A DNA stretch of 64,000 nt. Origin: Streptomyces sp. AC558_RSS880 (GTDB taxonomy: Bacteria; Actinomycetota; Actinomycetes; Streptomycetales; Streptomycetaceae). Position numbers and translations under genes: made by a program. The DNA is taken from the NCBI RefSeq assembly GCF_019049255.1, contig NZ_JAGMUJ010000030.1:343494-407493 (forward strand), given 5' to 3'. Shown here in pieces: positions 52,776-59,864 of the stretch. The notes below the pieces were generated by a model. It was not told the origin of the DNA and did not search any database. It saw nothing but the letters and a program-made list of their open reading frames with translations. Each line of letters begins with the position of its first letter. Positions within the stretch are counted from its first letter, which is position 1.

Positions 52776-54464
52776 TCACGAACCGCCCGCCAGCCGCCAT
52801 ATCTCCCCCGCCAGTTCCCCCGCGTATCCCGTCGGGGACGGATCGTTCGGCAACTGCGCGGGCACGGTGGTGTTCTTCTTCGCGCCCGGCCGGTCGGCGA
52901 ACAGCGCCACGGCCAGGGTGAGCCGGGAGTCGTACCCGACGGACCAGACGGTGCGCCGGGTGATCCCACCCCCTGCCCCGGCGGTGAGGAACGTGCCGTT
53001 CCCCTCCTCCCCGCCGGCCCGGGCGGGGAGGAGGGGAACGGCCTGCCCGCCGAAGTCCTGCCGCGCCCGGGCCGTCACCGCGAACGTGCCCTTCCCGTCC
53101 AGTACCCGCCGGGTCTCCGGGCGCGCGGTGTGCACGGTCCGCCCCTCACGGGTGATCCGGGTCACCGTGTGGGGCTTCGCGTACACCCCGTCCGCCGCCA
53201 CGGCCGCGTACGCCGAGGCCAGCCGCAGCGGCGTCGGAGCCGCGGACCGGTGCAGCCCGCGCAGCGGACCGCCGAGCCGTACGCCGCCGAACGGATCGAG
53301 CACCGAGCCCGCCTCCACCGCCCCGCTCACCGCGTCGTTGAACGGCTGCCGGGCGTAGTCCGCCCCGCCGTACAGCACCCGCACCGCCCCGTCACCCGGT
53401 TCGATCCCCACCACCGCCGTGTGCACCCGGACGCCACCGTCGCCGGAGCCCTCCGCCCGGTCCTTCACCGACTCGGCGGTGGCGTCCTGCAACGCCAGGT
53501 CGAAGGTGGTGTGCACGGTGTAACCGCCGCGCGCCAGTTGGTCCCCGGTGATCCCGAGCCGGTCGGCGGCCTCCTGCGCGGCCACGTCGATCAGATACTG
53601 CCGCTGCCCCTCCGTCCCACCCGGCGGATAGAACCGGAACGCCGGGAAACGCGCGGCCGCCCGCTGTTCGCCCGTGATGTCGCCGGCGGCCTCCATCGCG
53701 TCGAGCACCCACTCCCACCGGTCCCGGAGCCTCGCCGTCACCTTCGGGTCGGAGCCCGCCTTCTCGTAGTACGAGGGGATGTTGACGATCGCCGCCAGTG
53801 CCGCGCCCTGGGAGACGGTGAGGTCCTCCGGCGCCACGTCGAAGTAGTTCCGGGCGGCGGCCCGGACACCGGCGGCACCCCGGCCGAAGTACACGGTGTT
53901 GAGATAGCCCTCCAGGATCTCGTCCTTGTCGCGCGTACGGTCGAGCTTGACGGCGATCAACGCCTCACGCGCCTTGCGCGTCAGCGACCGCTCCGGGGTG
54001 AGCAGCGCGTTCTTCACGTACTGCTGCGTGATCGTGGAACCGCCCTGCGGGGCGCCGCCGGACACCGTGGCCCACACCGCGCGGGCGAGGGCGCGTGGCG
54101 ACACCCCGGTGTCCGTACGGAACGACCGGTTCTCGGCGGCGATCACCGCGTCCTGGACGTGCCGGGGCACCTGGGACAGCGGCACCTCCTGCCGGTCGAC
54201 CGGACCGCGCCGGCCCAGGTAGGAGCCGCCGGCGTCGACGAAGACCGTGCTCTGCACGACGGTCTCGGGATGCGGCTCGGGGATGACGGTCAGCCTGTAC
54301 GCGACCACGGCCCCGCCGCAGACGAGGACGACGAGCGTGAGGCAGGTGACGAGCAGCCGCCGCAGCAGGCGTCCGCGATTGCGGCGGAGGCGGGTGCGGA
54401 AGGGCACGCGGGGGCGGTCCGGGGCCCTGCGCGGGAGCCGGCCGGCGATCGAGGGCAGCCTCAT
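52776..54464 (-). CDS. Class A PBP-like GT51 glycosyltransferase with degenerate transpeptidase domain
   Basis: This protein has 562 residues. A cytoplasmic tail precedes a membrane helix at about 38-58. The GT51 domain at about 70-240 is intact: catalytic E111 in AAENRSFRTDTG, GGSTITQQYVKN and RTRDKDEILEGYLNTVYFGRGA. The transpeptidase domain is broken: at the SxxK position the sequence is AGSVLD (S387-D390), the normal SxN block and roughly 100 residues between are missing, and the KTGT position reads AGAGG (residues 495-499). It should polymerise glycan but not crosslink. The ATG at 54464 overlaps the upstream sigma-like gene stop by four bases. Confidence 0.9.
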   Translation of the reverse strand: MRLPSIAGRLPRRAPDRPRVPFRTRLRRNRGRLLRRLLVTCLTLVVLVCGGAVVAYRLTVIPEPHPETVVQSTVFVDAGGSYLGRRGPVDRQEVPLSQVPRHVQDAVIAAENRSFRTDTGVSPRALARAVWATVSGGAPQGGSTITQQYVKNALLTPERSLTRKAREALIAVKLDRTRDKDEILEGYLNTVYFGRGAAGVRAAARNYFDVAPEDLTVSQGAALAAIVNIPSYYEKAGSDPKVTARLRDRWEWVLDAMEAAGDITGEQRAAARFPAFRFYPPGGTEGQRQYLIDVAAQEAADRLGITGDQLARGGYTVHTTFDLALQDATAESVKDRAEGSGDGGVRVHTAVVGIEPGDGAVRVLYGGADYARQPFNDAVSGAVEAGSVLDPFGGVRLGGPLRGLHRSAAPTPLRLASAYAAVAADGVYAKPHTVTRITREGRTVHTARPETRRVLDGKGTFAVTARARQDFGGQAVPLLPARAGGEEGNGTFLTAGAGGGITRRTVWSVGYDSRLTLAVALFADRPGAKKNTTVPAQLPNDPSPTGYAGELAGEIWRLAGGS

Positions 54465-55549
54465 GAGCGCCACGCCCCGACGAGCACCGGCTGCTCCACC
54501 GAGGGCCCGAGGTCCGACCGCACCAGGGCGTCACCGGACGCGTCGTACACGGTGACGGTCCGGCCACCGCCGGCCGCGGTGTCCTCCGGCGGCGTCTTCG
54601 CGTACCACACCCCCCACCCCGGACTGCCCGCCAGCGTCAGGACGTTCGCGGTGACCGTCCTGCCGCCGGTGCGGATCTCGACGCGGGCGGGATCGGCGTC
54701 CAGGCCGTAGTAGACGCCGGACCGGAAGTACGTCCCGTCGTCCAGCTTCTCGCCCTGGACGGAGACGCCCGCCACGGCGCGGTCGAGGTTTCCGTCGCTC
54801 ACCGGGCGGAACCGGTTGCGTGCCCGCGGGGACGACCAGTGCTGCCCGTCCGGGGTCAGCCAGACGTCCACACCGGGAGCGGCGGCCACCCGCTCACCGG
54901 GAGCGACGACCCGCACCGGCCCGGGTTCGAAGCGGTCGGGCACCTCCGGGGCCCCGCCGGCGCCGCCGTCCCCGAGGGGGCCGGCGGCGAGGACGGCCGG
55001 CGGGGCGAGCAGCAGGGCGCACCCGGCGGCGACCACCCCCGCCCGCCGTCGGCGCCGCAGCGCGCCGTCCCGCCGGATGCCGTCGAGCGGAACGGCCGGC
55101 GGCACGAAACCGGCGAGCACCGCGGCGAACTCCGTCCGCCGGTCCTCGGCCGGGACACGCTTCCCCTCGCGCCGCAGCACCGCGCGCACGGCCCCCACCG
55201 AACACCCCAGCACCTGCGCGATCTCGGCCTCGCCCAGCCCCTCCCAGTAGCGCAGCACCAGCACCACCCGGCGCCGGCCGCCCGTACGGCGTGCCCGTCC
55301 GCGCAGATGCGCCCGGACCAGGGACCGTCGTACATGGAAGTCGACGTCGTTCCGCGGAATCCGCCGCCACCGCGCGCACACCCGCACCAGCGTGCGCCGC
55401 GCCAACTCCCCGGCGTCCCGCGCGTCCTCGGTGAGCAGCCGCGCGGTGACGACCAGCCGCGGCCAACGGTCGTGCGCGTACCCGGCGAAGTCGCCGTCCC
55501 CGGGCCGCACTCGGGGCGGGCGCGCCGGGCGGAGAGGGGAGTACGCCAC
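54461..55549 (-). CDS. SigE-type sigma-factor-like protein with membrane helix and extracytoplasmic domain
   Basis: This 362-residue protein begins at GTG 55549. Residues 20-70 resemble sigma region 2 and RRVVLVLRYWEGLGEAEIAQVLGCSVGAVRAVLRREGK (93-130) is sigma region 4. A transmembrane helix at about 169-190 is followed by a 170-residue outer domain (WLTPDGQHWSSPRARNRF; VYYGLDADPARVEI). A sigma factor tethered to the membrane could be activated by cleavage, or the degenerate sigma part could act as an anti-sigma-like partner; both are inference. It is coupled to the GT51 gene and divergent from a true SigE-like factor. Confidence 0.85.
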   Translation of the reverse strand: MAYSPLRPARPPRVRPGDGDFAGYAHDRWPRLVVTARLLTEDARDAGELARRTLVRVCARWRRIPRNDVDFHVRRSLVRAHLRGRARRTGGRRRVVLVLRYWEGLGEAEIAQVLGCSVGAVRAVLRREGKRVPAEDRRTEFAAVLAGFVPPAVPLDGIRRDGALRRRRRAGVVAAGCALLLAPPAVLAAGPLGDGGAGGAPEVPDRFEPGPVRVVAPGERVAAAPGVDVWLTPDGQHWSSPRARNRFRPVSDGNLDRAVAGVSVQGEKLDDGTYFRSGVYYGLDADPARVEIRTGGRTVTANVLTLAGSPGWGVWYAKTPPEDTAAGGGRTVTVYDASGDALVRSDLGPSVEQPVLVGAWRS

Positions 55550-55695
55550 GTCCGTGACGGCGGGTCGATGGATCCCGGCACCCGTGTTCAACGTCTTCCT
55601 CCAGGGTTGTGCTTCGATGTGCGCGACCTGCGAAACCTGTACGCATGGCGGGGACGGCCGGGTTGCACGGGAAATCCGAGACACCGGTGGAGGGC

Positions 55696-56211
55696 ATGAC
55701 CGAGGAAGAGTTCGACGCTTTCTACGCGGCCGCGTTCCCCCGTCTGACCGGGCAGTTGTACGCCTTCACCGGGGACCTCGGCGAGGCCCAGGACGTGGTG
55801 CAGGAGGCGTTCGTACGGGCCTGGGACCGGCGTCGGAAGCTGCTCGCCGACGAGGCGCCCGAGGCGTGGATACGCACCGTCGCCATGCGCCTCGCGGTGA
55901 GCCGCTGGCGCCGCGCGAGACGCTGGCTGGAACTGGTGCGGCGCACCCCGCCGCAGGAGACGACCCCCGGTCCGGGCCCCGACCGCACCGCCCTGGTCAC
56001 CGCGCTGCGCCAACTGCCGGAGCAGCAGCGCATGGCGATCGTCCTGCACCACCTGTGCGACCTCAGCGTCGAGCAGGTAGCCTCCGAGACCGGTGCACCC
56101 GTGGGCACGGTCAAGGCCAGGCTGTCCCGCGGACGGGCGGCACTGGCCAGACACCTGGCGGTGGAGGAGGCCGAGGAGCCGGCCTGGAGGGAGGGCGGCC
56201 GTGTCGGATGA
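55696..56211 (+). CDS. SigE-family ECF RNA polymerase sigma factor
   Basis: This 171-residue ECF sigma factor has region 2 YAAAFPRLTGQLYAFTGDLGEAQDVVQEAFVRAWDRR (9-45), region 3 linker, and region 4 LPEQQRMAIVLHHLCDLSVEQVASETGAPVGTVKARLSRGRAALARHL (about 108-155). The ATG at 55696 has GGTGGAGG upstream. The next gene overlaps its end by 11 bases. The divergent neighbour is a membrane-tethered sigma-like protein. The two units share a 146-base region likely recognised by this sigma factor itself. Confidence 0.93.
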   Translation: MTEEEFDAFYAAAFPRLTGQLYAFTGDLGEAQDVVQEAFVRAWDRRRKLLADEAPEAWIRTVAMRLAVSRWRRARRWLELVRRTPPQETTPGPGPDRTALVTALRQLPEQQRMAIVLHHLCDLSVEQVASETGAPVGTVKARLSRGRAALARHLAVEEAEEPAWREGGRVG

Positions 56212-56959
56212 ACTCACCGGCGCCTTGCGCGAGCTGGCCGCACAGCACGAGGTCCCGCCGCGCGTCGGCGCCGCGGAGATCCGCGACCGTGCCCGGCGCC
56301 GCTCCCGCCGCCGCAGGGCGAGCGCCGTGCTGGGCACGGCGGCCGCGGCGGTCTGCGCGCTGACGGCCGTCGCGTTCACCCTGCACACCGGGGACCCCGG
56401 CCGGAACGGCCGGACCCCGGCCGCGGCGCCGGAGGCGCCCACCCCGGCCCCGAGCGCGGCGACCCCGGCTCCCGCCCTCGTCGGCGTCCTGGACCTGGGC
56501 CGTCACACCCTCACGGTCGGCGAGCGCGTCATGCGCGTCGACTCGCACGCCTTTCCCCGGTTCCCGTCCGGCAGCCGCATGACGGTGGTCGCCAAGGAAG
56601 AGACCAGGACGCTGCGGCTCGAGAGCGGCGTCGAGTCCGGCACCGAGATCAAGGTCCCGTACCTGGTGGAGCTGCGCACCCCCGGCCGGCAACCGGTCTA
56701 CGCGGGCGCCCTCGCCTTCGACACCAAGGCGCTCGCCGTACTCTCCGCCGGGACGGGCTGGCTGGGCATGAGCCACACGGACGCGGAGTGGTTCTACAGC
56801 CGTGCACGGGAGGGCGACCGCATCGAGATCACGTCGACGGTCACCCCGAGCACGGCGGAGACGCCCACCGTGCCGACGCGGACGGAGACGGCGACCGGTG
56901 CCCCGGTGGCCGCGGACCGCGCCGGGACGCCCGATGCGGTGGGAGGCACGGACGGCTGA
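56201..56959 (+). CDS. Membrane protein with YkuD-like (L,D-transpeptidase) fold lacking catalytic cysteine
   Basis: This 252-residue protein has a cytoplasmic 45-residue N-terminal part (VSDELTGALRELAAQHEVPPRVGAAEIRDRARRRSRRRR), resembling the anti-sigma side of sigma-linked proteins, and a membrane helix at about 41-60. A linker precedes an outer domain (LVGVLDLGRHTLTVGERVMRVDSHAFPRFPSGSRMTVVAKEE). The end GTGWLGMSHTDAEWFYSRAREGDRIEI aligns with the HGCIRMSNxDAEWxYxxVxxG region of YkuD enzymes, but the HGC is replaced by TGW, so transpeptidation is not expected. GTG at 56201 overlaps the sigma gene. Confidence 0.75.
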   Translation: MSDELTGALRELAAQHEVPPRVGAAEIRDRARRRSRRRRASAVLGTAAAAVCALTAVAFTLHTGDPGRNGRTPAAAPEAPTPAPSAATPAPALVGVLDLGRHTLTVGERVMRVDSHAFPRFPSGSRMTVVAKEETRTLRLESGVESGTEIKVPYLVELRTPGRQPVYAGALAFDTKALAVLSAGTGWLGMSHTDAEWFYSRAREGDRIEITSTVTPSTAETPTVPTRTETATGAPVAADRAGTPDAVGGTDG

Positions 56960-57048
56960 CCTCCGGCCTCCGGCCGCCACCACGTCCGGGGCGCCGTACG
57001 GGAAGACGCCCTGGACGGGCTTCCGTGCCGGACGGGACGTTCCCGGCG

Positions 57049-57462
57049 TCAGACCTTGATGACGGTGGCGCGTGTTCCGCAGAACGCGGTGATGTCCTCC
57101 GGGTCCGAGGTGAGCACGGTGACGGGCCCGGGAGCGGCCAGGGCGGTCGCGCTGAGCATCGCGTCGATGGCGTGCTTGTGGCCGTGCAGTCCGGCGTCGG
57201 CGAGCAGGGCGGCGGCGTGGCGGGCGACCGACTCGGTGACGGGTTCGACGACGAGGCGGGAAAGGGTCCATTCCAGGGCGGGGCGGTTGACGCGGGGGTG
57301 AACGACCTCCACGAGCGTGGCCGTGGAGGTGATCACCCGCAGGTCGTCGGCACGGGCGAGGGCGAGCCAGGTGGTGACCGCGCGGTCGCGGAGGACGGCC
57401 TTGGCGAGTCCTTCGCTGTCCAGCACCAGTGTGCCGCCCGGGACGGCGGGGGAGCGGTTCAC
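57049..57462 (-). CDS. PIN-domain ribonuclease toxin (VapC-like)
   Basis: This 137-residue PIN protein has D15 in LVLDSEGLAKAVL, a central Glu in TATLVEVVHP and HAIDAMLSATA for the later Asp. These acidic residues coordinate Mg2+ for RNA cleavage. It likely cuts tRNA or mRNA when freed from its antitoxin. Its GTG start overlaps the antitoxin stop by four bases. Confidence 0.88.
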   Translation of the reverse strand: MNRSPAVPGGTLVLDSEGLAKAVLRDRAVTTWLALARADDLRVITSTATLVEVVHPRVNRPALEWTLSRLVVEPVTESVARHAAALLADAGLHGHKHAIDAMLSATALAAPGPVTVLTSDPEDITAFCGTRATVIKV

Positions 57463-57722
57463 GCGGCGTTCGCTCCGCCCGGCGCCTGCTGCTGCCGGGC
57501 CTGGTGGAGCTGATCGCGCAGGGCCAGGATCTCGTCCTCGGCGATGGGCCCGTGCTCGGCTTCGGCGACGGCGATGAGTTCGTTGAGATTGTCGCGTTCG
57601 ATCTGGCGGGCGACCGCGGCGGCGACATAGGCGGACAGCCCCGACGGGCCGCTGCGGGCCTTGGCCGCTTCGGCGATGTCACGCGGCATGGTGATCGAAT
57701 ACTTACCGGTAGGCTCGCTCAT
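57459..57722 (-). CDS. Antitoxin of a VapBC-like pair
   Basis: This 87-residue antitoxin has a ribbon-helix-helix start (TGKYSITMPRDIAEAAKARSGPSGLSAYVAAAVARQIERDNL, about 5-46), which binds DNA and autoregulates. A helical C-terminal half (ELIAVAEAEHGPIAEDEILALRDQLHQARQQQ) wraps the toxin. It precedes the PIN toxin gene with a four-base overlap. The promoter lies in the short AT-rich patch 57723-57764. Confidence 0.88.
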   Translation of the reverse strand: MSEPTGKYSITMPRDIAEAAKARSGPSGLSAYVAAAVARQIERDNLNELIAVAEAEHGPIAEDEILALRDQLHQARQQQAPGGANAA

Positions 57723-57764
57723 GCCACTTATCCTACCTCTGATCCTCCCAGCTGGGTCGGGATG

Positions 57765-58589
57765 TCAGGCGGGCTGGTCCTTCGCCCACCACAGGAAGGC
57801 CGCCGAGTGCTGCTGATTGGCGAATCCCTCGCCGACCAGGGAACGCAGCAGTTCGTTGCTCCAGAGGATGAGCCGCCCGAGGGTCCAGTTCACCGACTCC
57901 GGGGCCGGCAGCTCCAGTCCGTAGACCCGCCGGGCGATCTCGCGCTTGCCGCCCGCCTCCGTCGTGTACTTGAGGATCGTCAAGTACCGCTCGGGCTCCA
58001 CCACGCACAACACCCGAGTGAGCAGGGCCTCTTTGAACCCGGTCATGGCGAACGGCTTGGTCCCGGTCAGCAGATGGTGCAGCCGGTCCCCGAGGTGTAT
58101 GTCGTCGGGTCCGTACAGCAGGTACTCGATCGTCCTGCGGGTCGCCTCCCCGGCGGCGGCGTCACCCATGGCGTTCCAGGCGGAGTTGAAGGTCGCCTGG
58201 TTGCCGGGGCGGGCGCCGACCTCGGAGTTGGCGAAGTCCTTCAGACGCCTCGGATCACACGTCCGCAGCCCGTCGGGGGAGAAGATCTCCCGGTACTCCG
58301 CCCAGTAGGCCGCGACCCGGGGGTCGAAGTCCGGGCGGGCGGGGAGGTACTGCTCCTTGAGCCGGGCCACGTGCCGCAGTCTCCCCGGTTCGACGTCCTC
58401 GGCCTTCGGGAAGCGCGCCGCGAGTTCGTCGAAGGAGTAGGGCGCCCGTTCCTTCTTCGGGGCGGCGGGCGCCGCGTGCTCCCACTCGTAGCCACACCGG
58501 TGCCTGACAACCCGGCGTCCGTCCTCCAGGCTCCGGACCACCTCGATGTCCTCGTCGTCGCTGCACAGTGGACACATGACCAGGGCCAT
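57765..58589 (-). CDS. Hypothetical protein with N-terminal zinc ribbon
   Basis: This 274-residue protein starts MALVMCPLCSDDEDIEVVRSLEDGRRVVRHRCGYEWEH, where CPLC and RCGYEWEH give four potential zinc ligands. The rest is helical: FNSAWNAMGDAAAGEATRRTIEYLLYGPDDIHLGDRLHHLLTGTKPFAMTGFKEALLTRVLCVVEPERYLTILKYTTEAGGKREIARRVYGLEL. This resembles N-terminal specificity modules of McrB-like or other defence proteins, but no nuclease or ATPase motif is present. The ATG at 58589 follows CGGGAG. Next to a toxin-antitoxin pair it may be a defence or regulatory part. Confidence 0.65.
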   Translation of the reverse strand: MALVMCPLCSDDEDIEVVRSLEDGRRVVRHRCGYEWEHAAPAAPKKERAPYSFDELAARFPKAEDVEPGRLRHVARLKEQYLPARPDFDPRVAAYWAEYREIFSPDGLRTCDPRRLKDFANSEVGARPGNQATFNSAWNAMGDAAAGEATRRTIEYLLYGPDDIHLGDRLHHLLTGTKPFAMTGFKEALLTRVLCVVEPERYLTILKYTTEAGGKREIARRVYGLELPAPESVNWTLGRLILWSNELLRSLVGEGFANQQHSAAFLWWAKDQPA

Positions 58590-58819
58590 GCTCACTCCCG
58601 TTCCACCGCGGAGCCCGGGCCCCGCCGTAAGCCGACGCACTCCCCGCCGAAGGGCCACCCTTCCACATCCGGTCCGCGACGGCCGCACCGTCGGCCCGTC
58701 CCTTGACCGCCCCCGCGTGAGCCCCCCCGGACGAACGACCGCTGCGGCGCCGGCGACAGGGTGTGCCGAGCAGGGCCGAAGCGGCCCGCGGGACGCCCCC
58801 GCGCGGCACCATGGGCCGT

Positions 58820-59671
58820 ATGGCCGAGAACCGGATCGTGAACACCCACCAGTCCGAGGCGTGGAACGGCTACGAGGGCCGGCACTGGGCCGACCACCAG
58901 TCGCGCTACGACGACCTCAACGACCCCACCAATGCCCCGCTCCTGGCCGCCGCCCGCATCCGGGAGACGGACAGCGTCCTGGACATCGGCTGCGGCAACG
59001 GACGCCTGACCCGGCTGGCCGCCCGCACCGCCGGCCGTGCCGTCGGGATCGACCTGTCCGCACCCATGCTGGAGCGCGCCCGCGCGAGCGCCGCCGCGGA
59101 ACACCTCGCCAACGTCACCCACATCCAGGCCGACGCCCAGGTGCACCCGTTCGAGGACGCCGCCTTCGACGTCGCGCTGAGCCGCTTCGGGATCATGTTC
59201 TTCGCCGATCCGGTCGCCGCCTTCGCCAACATCGGACGCGCCCTGCGGCCGGGCGGACGCCTGGCCTTCGTCTGCCCGCAGTCCCTCGGCAGGATGGACC
59301 AGTCGGTGATCTTCGCGGCCGTCGCCGAGCACGTGCCCCTGCCCGACCTGTCCCAGAAGGCGGAGACGGGCCCCGCCGCCTTCGCGGACCCGGAACGCAC
59401 CACACGCGTCCTGGGCGACGCCGGCTTCGACGCGGTCACCGTCACCCCGCTCGAAGTGCCGCAACCGTGGGGCACGGACGCGGCGGACGCCGCCGGCTTC
59501 CTCTTCGGCTGGGGCCCGATGCGCCACTGGCTGCGCGACGCCGCCCCCGAGGACGTCGACCGCGCCCGGCGGGCCGCCGCCGACGCCTTCCGCGCGTACG
59601 AGACGGCGGACGGCGTACGCCTCACGGCCCGCCACTGGCTGGTGACGGCGACCTGGCCGGAGCCCGCGTGA
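58820..59671 (+). CDS. Class I SAM-dependent methyltransferase
   Basis: This 283-residue methyltransferase has VLDIGCGNGRLTRLAA at about 53-68 (motif I), GIDLSAPMLERARASA (acidic residue binding SAM) and FDVALSRFGIMFFADPVAAFANIGRALRPGGRLAFVCPQ. It resembles class I UbiE/COQ5-like small-molecule methyltransferases. The substrate is unknown. An ATG at 58811 is also possible; the ATG at 58820 gives the usual family start. The gene is divergent from the zinc-ribbon gene. Confidence 0.88.
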   Translation: MAENRIVNTHQSEAWNGYEGRHWADHQSRYDDLNDPTNAPLLAAARIRETDSVLDIGCGNGRLTRLAARTAGRAVGIDLSAPMLERARASAAAEHLANVTHIQADAQVHPFEDAAFDVALSRFGIMFFADPVAAFANIGRALRPGGRLAFVCPQSLGRMDQSVIFAAVAEHVPLPDLSQKAETGPAAFADPERTTRVLGDAGFDAVTVTPLEVPQPWGTDAADAAGFLFGWGPMRHWLRDAAPEDVDRARRAAADAFRAYETADGVRLTARHWLVTATWPEPA

Positions 59672-59813
59672 CCCACGAAGCCGCGGAACCGCCACGCGCG
59701 CGGCCGTCAGGCAGTCAGGCCGACAGGCCCTGGCGGCGGACGTGGGCGGCCGGCCGGCGGCCGAGAACCCCTGAACCGCCCGGGTTGTCAGTCCCCTCTG
59801 CCACTATCCCGGC

Positions 59814-59864
59814 ATGCTGTACGACGCCGAGATCCTCCGCCGGATCGAGCGGGGCGCCCGATGA
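59814..59864 (+). pseudogene. C-terminal scrap of a DUF4132-type gene, or mini-leader before it
   Basis: The 16-residue frame MLYDAEILRRIERGAR ends at a TGA overlapping the ATG of the DUF4132 gene. The DUF4132 protein itself ends DESILRQIERGAR followed by an overlapping ATGA in the same way. The shared ILRxIERGAR ending implies that a second copy of the gene once stood here and was deleted to its last codons. It may still be translated, because the stop/start overlap favours coupling. No RBS is clear. Confidence 0.6.
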
